Shown here in pieces: positions 1 to 10,695 of a stretch of DNA of 37,549 nt. Source of the stretch: Hyphomicrobiales bacterium (GTDB taxonomy: Bacteria; Pseudomonadota; Alphaproteobacteria; Rhizobiales; Beijerinckiaceae); contig JAFBAK010000357.1 in the NCBI GenBank assembly GCA_019247795.1, positions 1 to 37,549 of the forward strand, read 5' to 3'. The notes beneath the pieces are model-generated. The model saw only the letters and a program-made list of their open reading frames with translations, was not told the DNA's origin and ran no database searches. Position numbers and translations under genes: made by a program. Each line of letters opens with the position of its first letter. Position 1 is the stretch's first letter.

Positions 1-81
1 GTTGCGTTCGTCGCCTTCGCGGTGATGGAGGAACGTCCGCTGCGTGTCACGCGTCCGGGCGCTGCCTCGACGGCCGAGTAG
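1..81 (+). CDS. C-terminal tail of a probable MFS (DHA2-type) transporter, partial
   Basis: An open frame enters at base 1 and stops with TAG at 79-81, giving 26 residues. It begins with a hydrophobic stretch (VAFVAFAVM) followed by EERPLR and a short polar tail. A final membrane helix followed by an acidic residue and PLR is what I recall from the ends of DHA2-type drug/proton antiporters; this is a family resemblance, not a proof. The gene converges on the DUF6356 gene, with 42 bases between the stops. The rest of the gene lies outside the window. Confidence 0.4.
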   Translation, partial: VAFVAFAVMEERPLRVTRPGAASTAE

Positions 82-123
82 CGCTCGGCCGTTCGCCGAG
101 CCGCCCCGGATCGTGGGCTCGGA

Positions 124-396
124 TCAGATCGCGTAGTCGACGGAGGCGCGCACCTCGAGCGAAGGCGCGCTCGACGGCGACGGCGCGGCGCGCCGCGACA
201 TATTCGCGTACATTTTCTTGATTGCGCTCGAGGCCGTCGTTACGAACAGGAATGGCAGGAGTGCATGCACGAAGGCGGCACAAGACGCCGCGAAGAGCTT
301 CCCGGAATACGACATCGCGACCCCGAAATGATCGCCATAACTTTCGCCCACCGCATCCGGGTGGGAAGTGAAGAGGCTCTTGAGTGATTCGCCCAT
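124..396 (-). CDS. DUF6356 family small membrane protein
   Basis: Protein of 90 residues. The pattern of an N-terminal LFTSHPDAVGESY stretch, an amphipathic YSGKLFAASCAAFVHALLPF segment with one hydrophobic helix (about residues 28-50), then a basic TASSAIKKMY stretch matches the DUF6356 family of short alphaproteobacterial proteins of unknown function. The frame is open further upstream (to 516), but the ATG at 396 has GGAGGAG six bases ahead and leaves the usual family length, so I chose it. The last 25 residues are low-complexity (serine, alanine, arginine). It is divergent from the Lrp-type regulator with a 123-bp spacer, so that regulator could control it; this is inference only. Confidence 0.7.
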   Translation of the reverse strand: MGESLKSLFTSHPDAVGESYGDHFGVAMSYSGKLFAASCAAFVHALLPFLFVTTASSAIKKMYANMSRRAAPSPSSAPSLEVRASVDYAI

Positions 397-519
397 GTGC
401 GGCTCCTCCATCGATCGCGAGCGGAGATTGCGCTTGATCTGCCGAAAACGCATCGCCAAAAGCTGGCAATTTCTGAGGCGTTTTGGTAAATATGTCCCAC
501 GTAAATCGGCAAGCATGGG

Positions 520-993
520 ATGAAATCTACTCCACTCGACAGCACAGACAAACGTTTGCTCGCAGAGCTGCAGCGCGACGCGACTTTATCGCTCGATGAC
601 CTGGGCGAGCGGGTTGGTCTCTCCCGCAACAGTTGCTGGCGACGCGTAAGCCGGCTCGAGGAGATGGGCGTCTTCAAGGGGCGGGTGGCGCTGCTCGATC
701 CCGAGGCGGTGAATGCGAAGCTCACGGTCTTCATCGCGGTGCGCACCAGCCGCCACAGCGCCGATTGGGCCGAACGCTTCCGCGCCGCCGTGAAGGACAT
801 TCCCGAGATCGTCGGCGCCTTTCGCACCGCGGGCGAGATCGATTACATCCTGCAAGCGCGCGTGCCCGACGTTGCCGCCTATGACGCGCTCTATCAAAGG
901 CTCATCGCGCGCATCGACATGCTCGACGTCTCGGCGACTTTCGTGATGGAAACCATGAAAGAAACGACGGAAATTCCGCTCGGTTATATCTGA
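520..993 (+). CDS. Lrp/AsnC family transcriptional regulator
   Basis: Protein of 157 residues, the standard length for the Lrp/AsnC family. The N-terminal third (about 7-55) has the family pattern LDSTDKRLLAELQRDATLSLDDLGERVGLS followed by SCWRRVSRLEEMGV, a winged helix-turn-helix. The rest (about 63-150) is the RAM/AsnC effector and oligomerisation domain, with the G-x-x-D-Y turn in AGEIDYIL. Such proteins act as octamers or dimers that sense amino acids. The effector here cannot be read from sequence. ATG at 520 keeps the family N-terminus; its Shine-Dalgarno is weak. It is divergent from the DUF6356 gene, and Lrp-type regulators often bind their own divergent spacer. Confidence 0.9.
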   Translation: MKSTPLDSTDKRLLAELQRDATLSLDDLGERVGLSRNSCWRRVSRLEEMGVFKGRVALLDPEAVNAKLTVFIAVRTSRHSADWAERFRAAVKDIPEIVGAFRTAGEIDYILQARVPDVAAYDALYQRLIARIDMLDVSATFVMETMKETTEIPLGYI

Positions 994-1193
994 GTTCGCG
1001 ATGCTGTTGCTCTTCTGCAACTTGACGTTTTCTTTACCTTAACGAGGCACCAACGAACCGGGTCGTCGGCGAATGGCCGGATCAGCGCCCTTGTTTCGTC
1101 GCATTGTCAGCCGAGTGACTGGCGCGGGACAGGTCGGTGAGGTCGGCGCGGTCGGCACGCCTGCTCATGGGTCTTGTGAACGGATCGATTTCG

Positions 1194-1913
1194 ATGAATC
1201 CAGCCGATGTCGCGCAAACCGCGCTCCCAACCTTCGCCCCGAGCCTGTCGATCTGGACCCTCTTTTGGCAGGCCCACATCGTCGTCAAGCTCGTCATGAT
1301 CGGGCTCATCTTTGCCTCTGTGTGGTGCTGGGCGATCATCCTGAACAAGGCGCTGCTCTACAAGCGCCTCGCGCGCGAGATGGACCAGTTCGAGGATTTG
1401 TTCTGGTCGGGACAGTCCCTCGATGAGCTCTACCGGGATCTCGCGGAAACACAGCCGACCGGAATGGCCGCAGTCTTCCTCGCCGCCATGACGGAATGGA
1501 AGCGCTCGCTCGAGGGCTCAGGCAAGGCGTTCGGCAGCTTCGCGGGACGCGTCGAGAAGGTGATGGACGTCGCCATTCAACGCGAAACCGAGCGCCTCAA
1601 CAGGGGACTGATGGTGCTCTCCAACATCGCCTCTGCGGGGCCGTTCATCGGCCTCTTCGGCACGGTGTGGGGCATCATGAACTCCTTCATGGCGATCGCC
1701 GCCTCGAAGAACACGAGCCTTGCGGTCGTCGCACCGGGGATTTCTGAATCGCTGTTTGCGACCGCAATCGGTCTCGTGGCGGCCATTCCGGCTGTCATCG
1801 CCTATAACAGCTTCCATGCGCGCGTGCTGAATCTGCAGACCCGGCTCGAGGGCTTCGCCGACGAGTTCTCCGCGATCTTGTCGCGGCAGGTCGATCAGCG
1901 GCTCGCGGCCTGA
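1194..1913 (+). CDS. tolQ: Tol-Pal system protein TolQ
   Basis: Inner-membrane proton-channel subunit of the Tol-Pal constriction machine, 239 residues. It shows the MotA/TolQ/ExbB layout: a first membrane helix at about 31-50 (LVMIGLIFASVWCWAIIL), a long cytoplasmic loop, and two closely spaced helices after SAGPFIGLFGTVWGIM and near GLVAAIPAVIAY. The small-residue and threonine pattern GLFGTVWGIM and SLFATAIGLVAAIPA is the family's proton-path signature. The frame opens at 1137, but the ATG at 1194 (MNPADVAQ) matches alphaproteobacterial TolQ. It is first in the operon tolQRAB-pal-cpoB. The acyl-CoA thioesterase ybgC that normally precedes tolQ is absent. Confidence 0.96.
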   Translation: MNPADVAQTALPTFAPSLSIWTLFWQAHIVVKLVMIGLIFASVWCWAIILNKALLYKRLAREMDQFEDLFWSGQSLDELYRDLAETQPTGMAAVFLAAMTEWKRSLEGSGKAFGSFAGRVEKVMDVAIQRETERLNRGLMVLSNIASAGPFIGLFGTVWGIMNSFMAIAASKNTSLAVVAPGISESLFATAIGLVAAIPAVIAYNSFHARVLNLQTRLEGFADEFSAILSRQVDQRLAA

Positions 1914-1935
1914 AGTCGAGAGGGGTTCCGAGGCA

Positions 1936-2397
1936 ATGGCGGGGAAAGTTGCGGCGGCCCTGGCGGGAGCGAAAAGCTCGGGAAGGCGGCGCCGGCGTCA
2001 TCATTCGGCCATTGCCGAAATCAATATGACGCCCTTCATCGACGTGATGCTCGTGCTTTTGATCGTGTTCATGGTGACCGCGCCATTGCTCACGGCAGGC
2101 GTGCCGCTCGACCTGCCGCAGACCGGCGCCAAGGCGTTGAACGTCGAGAAGCAACCGGTGACCATCTCGATCGACGAGAACGGCAAGGTGTTCCTGATGG
2201 ACAAGCCGGTGGAGGACGCGGCGCTCTTGGATACGCTGAAAGCGATCGCGGCGAACGGTCCTGACGAACGCATTTACGTGCGCGGTGCCAAGCAGGTCGG
2301 ATATGGGCGCGTCGCCCAAATCATGTCGACGATCACCGCAGCCGGCTACAAGCGCGTCGCGCTCGTCACGGAGCCGGAGCCGGCGACGAGGAATTGA
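1936..2397 (+). CDS. tolR: Tol-Pal system protein TolR (ExbD/TolR family)
   Basis: Protein of 153 residues, a partner of TolQ that converts proton flow into movement of TolA. A short basic cytoplasmic N-terminus (GRRRRRHH) precedes the diagnostic EINMTPFIDVMLVLLIVFMV, one membrane helix at about 34-53 carrying the essential aspartate of FIDVM. The rest is periplasmic, with the ExbD/TolR core ending in YVRGAKQVGYGRVAQIMSTI. It starts 22 bases after tolQ and ends 12 bases before tolA, in an unbroken operon. Confidence 0.97.
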   Translation: MAGKVAAALAGAKSSGRRRRRHHSAIAEINMTPFIDVMLVLLIVFMVTAPLLTAGVPLDLPQTGAKALNVEKQPVTISIDENGKVFLMDKPVEDAALLDTLKAIAANGPDERIYVRGAKQVGYGRVAQIMSTITAAGYKRVALVTEPEPATRN

Positions 2398-2409
2398 GGA
2401 ACGGTTGAG

Positions 2410-3471
2410 GTGAAGATCGACTGGTCCGAGCCCGGCTTGCCGCTCTCCGCCGCCGCCCATGCGGCGCTGCTGGTCGTGAGCCTCATCGGGCTTTCCTCGG
2501 CTCAGCCTTTCGCCGATGCGGAGGAAACACTTCCGGTCGAAATCATCACCTCCGATCAGTTCAGCGCCATGACGAAGGGCGAGAAGACGGCGAAAGAGGT
2601 GCAGCCCGCTCCCAAGCCGCGCATCGACAAGGTTGCCGAGACCGAGCAGCTGAAGCCGACGCAAGGCGCGGACCCAACCGATGTTCCGACCCCTCCCGCG
2701 CGTGCCCCTGAAATCTCCGACGCAACCAGCGCGCCGCCCCTGCCGCCGACGCGTCCACCCGATCCGGTGAAGCCCGAGCCGAAGCCGGAGCCGCAGAAGA
2801 CGGCCGAGCCGCAAAAGCCGGAGCCGCCGAAGGTCGACGCCGAAATTCCGAAGCCGCCCGAAAAACCGCAGCCTCAGAAGCTCGCGAAAGCTCCCGATCC
2901 CCCAAAGGAGTTGGAGAAGCCGAAGCCGCAACCGCCGCAATTCGATAAGATCGCCCAGCTGCTCGAGCAGAAAAAGGTCGAGGAGCAGCCTAAGCCTGTG
3001 AAGCCTCCGGCCAAGGAGAAGGGCGAGCCGTCCTTCTCCACGAGCGCCATCGAGAAGCTATTGGTGTCGAAGGAGAAGCCGCAAGCTTCGGGCTCAGTCG
3101 GGGCGCAGTTGCAGAAGACGGCCTCGCTCGGCACCCAGACCGGCAACGCACCCAAGCTCTCGCCTTCGATGCGTGACGCACTCGCCGGGCTCCTGAAGGA
3201 TCAGGTGCAAAAGTGTTTCGATATTCCGCCCGGACTCGATGAGACCAAGATCCAGCAGGCACAAGTGCGTGTGGTCTTCAAGGAAGACGGCAGCTTGGCC
3301 GAGCGCCCACAAGTCGCAAGCTCGTCCTCCGACCCTGGTGTGCGCGCTGTGGCGGGCGCGCTGCAACGCGCCATCATGCGCTGCGCGCCCTACCAAATCC
3401 CGGCGCAATTCCTTCCGACCTTCAACGAATGGAAGGACACGCTCTTTACACCGCCCGAGTCCTTGGGATGA
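2410..3471 (+). CDS. tolA: Tol-Pal system protein TolA (TonB-like)
   Basis: Protein of 353 residues that links the inner-membrane TolQR motor to TolB/Pal at the outer membrane. The start is GTG at 2410, 12 bases after the tolR stop. Domains: a single N-terminal membrane helix (about 11-31); a long low-complexity proline/lysine/glutamate linker (about 50-220, with repeats such as KPEPKPEPQK and PEKPQPQK) that spans the periplasm; and a C-terminal domain (about 255-345) with two cysteines (KCFDIPPG and RCAPYQIP) typical of TolA domain III. Four bases separate its stop from the longest open frame of tolB. Confidence 0.93.
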   Translation: MKIDWSEPGLPLSAAAHAALLVVSLIGLSSAQPFADAEETLPVEIITSDQFSAMTKGEKTAKEVQPAPKPRIDKVAETEQLKPTQGADPTDVPTPPARAPEISDATSAPPLPPTRPPDPVKPEPKPEPQKTAEPQKPEPPKVDAEIPKPPEKPQPQKLAKAPDPPKELEKPKPQPPQFDKIAQLLEQKKVEEQPKPVKPPAKEKGEPSFSTSAIEKLLVSKEKPQASGSVGAQLQKTASLGTQTGNAPKLSPSMRDALAGLLKDQVQKCFDIPPGLDETKIQQAQVRVVFKEDGSLAERPQVASSSSDPGVRAVAGALQRAIMRCAPYQIPAQFLPTFNEWKDTLFTPPESLG

Positions 3472-3543
3472 GCGTTGCCCGTCATAGTCGGGCCGCATCT
3501 GAAGTCTAACCGAAACCGGCATTTCGATGAGCCGCAGCAAATC

Positions 3544-4842
3544 ATGACCCCATTCATTTCCCGACGCTCTCTCGCCCTCGGCCTTGCGGCGACCCCGCTG
3601 GTCGCCGCCGCCGCGCGGGCGGAGCTCATCGTCTCGCTCGATCGCGCCAATTTCCAGCCGATGCCGATCGCGATTCCCGATTTGCAAGGAGAGGGCGATC
3701 TCGGAGCCCGCGTCGCCGCGGTGATCGCCAACGACTTGCAGCGATCCGGCGTTTTCGCGCCGATCGACAAGAGAGCCTTCATCGACAAGGCGGTTTCACC
3801 CGATGTGATGCCGCAATTCGATTCGTGGCGGGCCATCAACGCGCAGGCCTTGGTGACCGGGCGGGTGCAGCGCGATTCGGCGCGCATGCACGCGGAGTTT
3901 CGCTTATGGGACGTCGCCTCCGGCGAGCAGGCGACCGGTCAGCAATACACGACCGACGCGAACAACTGGCGGCGCGTCGCTCATCTGATCGCCGATGCCA
4001 TCTACTCAAAGATCACGGGCGCCGGAGGCTTCTTCGATACGCGCGTCGTTTATGTCGACGAGACGGGACCGAAGCAGGCGCGCCGCAAGCGCCTTGCTCT
4101 CATGGACCAGGACGGCGCGAATGTCCGCTATCTGACCGAGGGCAACGAGCTCGTCGTCACGCCACGCTTCTCGCCCACGAGCCAGGAGGTCACCTATATG
4201 GCCTTCGCGTCGAATGGTGACGCGAGCGTGCGGCTCCTCAACATCGAGACGGGCCAGCGGGAAATCGTCGGAAATTTCCCCGGAATGACCTTCTCGCCCC
4301 GCTTCTCGCCGGATGGCGAACGTGTGGTCATGAGCCTCGAGCAAAGCGGCAACGCCAACATCTACACGATGGACCTGCGCTCGCGGGCCACGACAAGGCT
4401 CACGGACACGAGCGCGATCGATACCTCGCCATCCTATTCGCCGGACGGCTCGCAAATCGTCTTCGAAAGCGATCGCGGCGGCGCGCAGCAGCTTTACATC
4501 ATGGGATCGAGCGGCGGCCCCGCGCGCCGCATCTCCTTCGGCCAAGGCCGATATTCGACGCCGGTCTGGTCACCCAAGGGCGACTACATCGCCTTCACCC
4601 GCCAATCGGGCAATTCTTTCGGCATCGGCGTGATGAAGCCGGACGGTTCGGCGGAACGCATCTTGACCGAGGGCTTCCACAACGAAGGGCCGACCTGGGC
4701 CCCGAATGGGCGATATCTGATGTTTTTTCGAGACCAGGGCGGCGCCAAGATCTTCATGGCCGATGTCACGGGGCGGGTCGATGTCGCCGTGCCGACGCCG
4801 AGCTTCGGCTCGGATCCCGCGTGGAGCCCGCTTCTCGGCTAA
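3544..4842 (+). CDS. tolB: Tol-Pal system beta-propeller protein TolB
   Basis: Periplasmic protein of 432 residues that binds Pal and TolA. After the signal sequence there is an N-terminal alpha/beta domain (about 30-165), then a six-bladed propeller built of repeated units ending in FSPDG, YSPDG, WSPKG and WAPNG with D-x-x-x-x-R-L strands, as expected for TolB. The frame is open from a TTG at 3475, but the ATG at 3544 immediately precedes the export signal and is the better start. The signal contains SRRSLAL followed by a hydrophobic stretch and an ARAE cleavage site, which resembles a twin-arginine signal. A 255-bp gap follows before pal. Confidence 0.96.
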   Translation: MTPFISRRSLALGLAATPLVAAAARAELIVSLDRANFQPMPIAIPDLQGEGDLGARVAAVIANDLQRSGVFAPIDKRAFIDKAVSPDVMPQFDSWRAINAQALVTGRVQRDSARMHAEFRLWDVASGEQATGQQYTTDANNWRRVAHLIADAIYSKITGAGGFFDTRVVYVDETGPKQARRKRLALMDQDGANVRYLTEGNELVVTPRFSPTSQEVTYMAFASNGDASVRLLNIETGQREIVGNFPGMTFSPRFSPDGERVVMSLEQSGNANIYTMDLRSRATTRLTDTSAIDTSPSYSPDGSQIVFESDRGGAQQLYIMGSSGGPARRISFGQGRYSTPVWSPKGDYIAFTRQSGNSFGIGVMKPDGSAERILTEGFHNEGPTWAPNGRYLMFFRDQGGAKIFMADVTGRVDVAVPTPSFGSDPAWSPLLG

Positions 4843-5016
4843 CCCGAGGGAAGAGGCGGTGCCAGGTTCTTACGCCGTGGCGCACATTCGCGTGAGCTTG
4901 CACGGATTTCGCGGCCGCGGGCCCGACGCGCCGCAAATTTGCCATTCACCCCTCGTTAACCCTGACGCCAAGTTTGGAGGCTCGGAAGCGTTTTCGGCAT
5001 TGGTCTAAGCTCTCAT

Positions 5017-5035
5017 CAAGGTTGATGGAACCTTG
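5017..5035. repeat. Perfect inverted repeat upstream of pal
   Basis: CAAGGTT and AACCTTG are perfect 7-base arms around a 5-base spacer (GATGG), in the 255-bp gap between tolB and pal, 62 bases before the pal start codon. No T-run follows it on the plus strand, so a simple intrinsic terminator is unlikely. It could be an operator, or a 5' leader or processing hairpin that sets pal levels apart from tolB. Confidence 0.5.
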
Positions 5036-5097
5036 GCTTAACCCGTGCCGGCTATGTGAGGCTCGATCGTAGCGTTCAATGGATCCGGAGGTCCGGC

Positions 5098-5595
5098 ATG
5101 CTTCATCTTCCCGTCTCGGCTCGCGCCGTGAAATTCGCGCTGGTCGTCGCGGCCGCCCTCGCCGCGTCCGCTTGCGCCAAGACAGGCGATGACCAATTCG
5201 GGGCGGGTGCGGGCGCGGGCGCTCCTGGCAGCGTGCAGGACTTCGCCACCAATGTCGGGGATCGCGTCTTCTTCGAGACCGATTCGTCCGAGCTGACATC
5301 CACCGCGCAGGCGACGCTGTCGAAACAGGCCGCCTGGCTCTCCCGCTACGCCAATTATTCGTTCACGATCGAAGGCCATGCGGATGAACGCGGCACTCGC
5401 GAATACAATTTCGCGCTTGGCGCAAGGCGCGCCCAGGCGACGCATGACTATCTCATCTCGAAAGGGATCTCGGCCTCGCGCATGCGCACCGTATCCTACG
5501 GCAAGGAACGCCCGGTCGCGACATGCGACGACATCTCATGCTGGTCGCAGAACCGGCGCGCCGTCACGGTGCTTTCCGGCGCTCCCGCTTCCTGA
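5098..5595 (+). CDS. pal: Peptidoglycan-associated lipoprotein Pal
   Basis: Outer-membrane lipoprotein of 165 residues that anchors the outer membrane to peptidoglycan and is pulled by TolA/TolB. The N-terminus is a lipoprotein signal ending in AASAC, with the lipidated cysteine at about residue 27. After a Gly/Ala-rich linker comes the OmpA-like peptidoglycan-binding domain: FETDSSELT, the diaminopimelate-binding block HADERGTREYNFALGARRA, and SYGKERP near the end. The ATG at 5098 has GGAGG six bases upstream, better than the GTG at 5056 in the same frame. It is the fifth gene of the Tol-Pal cluster. Confidence 0.96.
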   Translation: MLHLPVSARAVKFALVVAAALAASACAKTGDDQFGAGAGAGAPGSVQDFATNVGDRVFFETDSSELTSTAQATLSKQAAWLSRYANYSFTIEGHADERGTREYNFALGARRAQATHDYLISKGISASRMRTVSYGKERPVATCDDISCWSQNRRAVTVLSGAPAS

Positions 5596-5757
5596 GACGA
5601 AGCCGGCGCTCTCACTCTCCCGCTGCGCCGGCTTTCCGTCGTCGGGTCGCCCGATTCCTGCCGCGCTGTCGTTTAATGTGTCGTCGGGCCGCGCCCACGA
5701 GCCGACGAATTTTCTTAGGCGGCGCGGCGGTGATGGATGAGAAGGGGCTCCTGCGCC

Positions 5758-6771
5758 ATGATGCGTCCCGTGACGTTCGTCGCAATTCTTGCCGGCATGA
5801 CGGCCGGGCTCCATGCCCTCCCGACACACGCGCAAGACGAGTCGGATGTGGTCGTGCGCCTTTCCCAACTCGAGGCGCAAATGCGCCAAATGTCGGGGAA
5901 GATCGAAGAGCTGCAATTCCAGAATCAGCAGCTTCGCGATCAGCTCAAGCGCTTCCAGGAGGACACCGAGTTCCGTTTCCAGGACAGCGGCAAGGGGGTG
6001 GGTCCGGCAGCGAGTTCCCATCCACCGCCGGTGCATGAAAATTCCCCGCCGCCGCGTCAGATCGTGACGGCGCCGCCCGCCGCATCTCCGCCGCCCCTCG
6101 CGCCTGCGGCACCGACGCCGCGCGTGGCGACGCGCGGCGATGTCTTCAATCCCGAGGCTGATCCGAATGCCCCGGGCGCGCCGCGGCCTCTTGGTTCGCC
6201 GGATAGCGCCGCCCCCCCGCCCATGAGGCGCTCGGCGGTTCCGGGCTCCATTATGGAGCAGCCGGACGGAATTCCGGGTGATCCCGCGACCCCCCTCGAC
6301 ATCGCTGGCATCGGCAATCCTCCCGGTGCGCCGCAGGGACAGCCGCGGCAGCCCGAGACCTCGGTCGCCGCGACCGGCACCGATTCGGCCCGTTCCGATT
6401 TCGACAATGCCTACACTTACATCCAGCAGCACCAGTTCGAGCAGGCCGAAATGGGGTTCCGAAGCTTCCTGCAATCCCATCCGCGCTCGAAACTCGCGCC
6501 TGATGCGACTTACTGGCTTGGCGAGAGCTACCTCCAGCGAGCCCGTTATCGCGACGCCGCCGAACAATTCCTCAAGATCACGACGAGCTACGGCACATCT
6601 CCGAAAGGGCCTGACAGCATGTTCAAGCTGGGCGTCTCCTTGCGGGGGCTCGGCGCCAACGACCAGGCTTGCGCCACCTTTGCCGAGGTGGGACGAAAAT
6701 ACCCTTCCGCGCGTCCGGCTCTGCTGAAGGATGTGCAGCGCGAGCAGCAGCGCGCCAAATGCCCGAGCTGA
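5758..6771 (+). CDS. cpoB: Cell division coordinator CpoB (YbgF)
   Basis: Periplasmic protein of 337 residues that in E. coli couples outer-membrane constriction to peptidoglycan synthesis through TolA and PBP1B. Visible parts are a signal peptide ending THAQ; an N-terminal coiled coil (about 30-75, VRLSQLEAQMRQMSGKIEEL) that trimerises the family; a long Pro/Ala-rich linker (about 85-210), longer than in E. coli; and a C-terminal TPR domain (about 215-337) with AYTYIQQHQFEQAE, SKLAPDATYWLGESY and GANDQACATFAEV. The start at 5758 has AAGGGG ten bases upstream; an in-frame ATG at 5737 is possible. It overlaps tilS by 13 bases. Confidence 0.93.
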   Translation: MMRPVTFVAILAGMTAGLHALPTHAQDESDVVVRLSQLEAQMRQMSGKIEELQFQNQQLRDQLKRFQEDTEFRFQDSGKGVGPAASSHPPPVHENSPPPRQIVTAPPAASPPPLAPAAPTPRVATRGDVFNPEADPNAPGAPRPLGSPDSAAPPPMRRSAVPGSIMEQPDGIPGDPATPLDIAGIGNPPGAPQGQPRQPETSVAATGTDSARSDFDNAYTYIQQHQFEQAEMGFRSFLQSHPRSKLAPDATYWLGESYLQRARYRDAAEQFLKITTSYGTSPKGPDSMFKLGVSLRGLGANDQACATFAEVGRKYPSARPALLKDVQREQQRAKCPS

Positions 6772-7964
6772 GGAAAGCGGGGAAGCGCCGCAAAGCTTCG
6801 GCTCGGGGAGCCTTCACGCGCGAAAAGGACAAGCGACGGGTTGCGCCCGACCACCAGCCGCTCGGCCCGGACGAGGCAAAAATCCTTCTCCTGCCCTTCA
6901 TCGGCTCCGCTCAGTGCATTCTGCTCGCCGTTTCGGGCGGACCGGATTCTGTTGCCCTCATGCGGCTTTTCTCCATGGTCTCCAGGGATTGTTCCGGAAC
7001 CGAGCTCCGCGCCGCCACAGTCGATCACGGCTTGCGGGAAAATTCGCGTGCCGAGGCCGAAAAGGTAGGCACATGGGCCCGTGACTGCGGTGTCGAACAC
7101 CAGGTGCTTCGCTGGAAGGGGCGCAAACCCTCGACGCGCATCCAGGAGCGGGCGCGAAACGCGCGCTACGCGCTGCTCGATGCGAGAGCGCGGGACATCG
7201 GCGCGATGCTCCTCGTCACCGCCCACACGCTCGATGACCAAGCCGAGACGTTGCTGATGCGGATGGCGCACGGCTCGGGAATTGCCGGGCTTGCCGGCAT
7301 GCGCCGCGTTTCGGAACGAAGTGGGCTGCATCACGCGCGACCTTTCTTGAGCGTTCCCAAGGCACGACTGCTCGCCACCTGCCAGGCGAATGGCTGGGAA
7401 TTCGTCGAGGACCCGTCCAATGAGGATCCGCGTTTTGCTCGCGCGCGCTGGCGTCGCTTGGCCCCGACATTGGCAAGAGAGGGCCTCACGCCGGCGCGGC
7501 TTGCAAAGCTCGCGGAGCGTGCCGCCACCGTCGAGGAGGCGCTTCGACTGAAGACGGAGGCGGCTTTCGCCGCTGCGTGCCTCGAAGAAAGCGCGCGTGG
7601 CCTCGTCCTCGATATGGAACGGATCATGCGGCGCGAGCCGCGCGAGCTGGCTTTGCGCGTTTTGACCCTGGCCTTGAACAAGATCATGGGCGAACGTCCA
7701 AGCCCGATCCGGCTCGAGCGCGCAGAGGGCTGCCTCGACGCCTTGTCCACAGCCTTCGGCGCCCGCAAACCGCTGACGCGCACCCTGGGCGGTGCCCTTC
7801 TCGATTACGATGGCGCCGGGTGCCTGCGAGTGCGTCGTGAAGGCGCTCGCCGGCGAGGTCGAAAATTCGTGCAAAAGGGGCCGAAAGCCGCCGTTCCGGC
7901 TCGGGTCCGCAGAGCTCCTCAAGCAAATCAGAGTAACTCTATTGCATTATCGACGCTGGTTTGA
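6759..7964 (+). CDS. tilS: tRNA(Ile)-lysidine synthetase TilS
   Basis: Attaches lysine to C34 of the CAU-anticodon tRNA-Ile, changing it to read AUA; essential. The protein has 401 residues. The ATP pyrophosphatase P-loop SGGPDS lies at about 59-64 (AVSGGPDSVALMRLF), followed by the N-type core VDHGLRENSRAEAE, the RNARYALL stretch and TAHTLDDQAETLLMR, all characteristic of TilS. The C-terminal part is divergent. The start at 6759 lies within the last codons of cpoB, implying translational coupling; the frame extends to 6669 but that would bury it in cpoB. The order cpoB-tilS-ftsH is usual in alphaproteobacteria. Confidence 0.93.
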   Translation: MPELRKAGKRRKASARGAFTREKDKRRVAPDHQPLGPDEAKILLLPFIGSAQCILLAVSGGPDSVALMRLFSMVSRDCSGTELRAATVDHGLRENSRAEAEKVGTWARDCGVEHQVLRWKGRKPSTRIQERARNARYALLDARARDIGAMLLVTAHTLDDQAETLLMRMAHGSGIAGLAGMRRVSERSGLHHARPFLSVPKARLLATCQANGWEFVEDPSNEDPRFARARWRRLAPTLAREGLTPARLAKLAERAATVEEALRLKTEAAFAAACLEESARGLVLDMERIMRREPRELALRVLTLALNKIMGERPSPIRLERAEGCLDALSTAFGARKPLTRTLGGALLDYDGAGCLRVRREGARRRGRKFVQKGPKAAVPARVRRAPQANQSNSIALSTLV

Positions 7965-8004
7965 GGCGCGATTTCACTCTAAGGTCGGTCCGACCGCGCC
8001 TTGG

Positions 8005-8034
8005 CTTGGAAAGAAAGCGTCTCGCCCCTACATT
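8005..8034 (+). promoter_or_regulatory. Candidate heat-shock (sigma-32) promoter of ftsH
   Basis: CTTGGA at 8005-8010 and CCCCTACATT at 8025-8034 are separated by 14 bases, close to the RpoH pattern CTTGAA-N13-17-CCCCATnT. It lies in the 140-bp tilS-ftsH spacer, 70 bases before the ftsH start. ftsH belongs to the sigma-32 regulon in E. coli and other proteobacteria, which fits. A small perfect palindrome (GGTCGG-T-CCGACC, 7983-7995) sits just upstream of the -35. No transcription start has been shown. Confidence 0.55.
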
Positions 8035-8104
8035 AAAATTGCTTCGGTTGTGGTCGGCCCTCGTGAACGCGGCTGGAGCATCGCGCTAGAACAGATGTGA
8101 AGCG

Positions 8105-10027
<1,923 letters not shown>

Positions 10028-10029
10028 AC

Positions 10030-10695
10030 TCAGCGCCTGACGATGATCGCACTGGGCGAGCGCCGCTCTTCCCAGCCTCGACGTTCCAGCTCGGGCGTCT
10101 CGCATTCCTCTTCAGGATAGCCGATGCATAAATAGCCGATCAGCTTCCAGGCCGGGGGCGTGTCGAGGATCGAGGCGACGCGGGAAGGGTCGAGGATCGA
10201 CACCCAGCCGACGCCGATACCCTCGGCCCGCGCCGCGAGCCAGAGCGTGTGAATCGCGATCACGCCTGAGTATTCGATCATCTCCGGCATGGTGTGGCGA
10301 CCGAGACCATGCCCGTGCGTCGTCGCCCTGTCGGTGAACACGGCGACCTGCGTGGGGGCATCCACGAGACCGGCGAGCTTGAGGCTTGCATAAAGTCCGG
10401 CTTTCTCGGCCTTTTGCTCACGTAGCGCCTGCGCGTTGCAAGCTTCGAAGCATTCGCGGATGGCTACCCTCCTGACATCATCGTCGACGATGACGAAGCG
10501 CCACGGCTGGCTCAGGCCGACCGAAGGGGCGAGGCAGGCCGCATCGAGCAGGCGCTGCAACGCCCCGCTCGGAAGCGGAGATCGCCGAAAGTGGCGCACA
10601 TCGCGCCGCCATCTGAAGAGTTCGTGAAGCTTCGCGCGGAAGCTCGGATCGAAGTCGGGCGCGATATTTCCTGAGCGTTGGAGCTCGGCTCTCAT
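10030..10695 (-). CDS. bluB: 5,6-dimethylbenzimidazole synthase BluB
   Basis: Flavin-destructase of the nitroreductase fold that converts reduced FMN and oxygen into 5,6-dimethylbenzimidazole, the lower ligand of cobalamin. The 221 residues carry the BluB signatures RRDVRHFR, the [13 protein letters not shown] stretch with the conserved aspartate-less flavin loop, [16 protein letters not shown], and [21 protein letters not shown] near the C-terminus, then [22 protein letters not shown]. These distinguish it from general nitroreductases. It overlaps the ruvA stop by ATGA, so it is translationally coupled to ruvA, and occupies the place where ruvB normally lies. It implies aerobic or microaerobic B12 lower-ligand synthesis. 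Confidence 0.93.
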   Translation of the reverse strand: MRAELQRSGNIAPDFDPSFRAKLHELFRWRRDVRHFRRSPLPSGALQRLLDAACLAPSVGLSQPWRFVIVDDDVRRVAIRECFEACNAQALREQKAEKAGLYASLKLAGLVDAPTQVAVFTDRATTHGHGLGRHTMPEMIEYSGVIAIHTLWLAARAEGIGVGWVSILDPSRVASILDTPPAWKLIGYLCIGYPEEECETPELERRGWEERRSPSAIIVRR

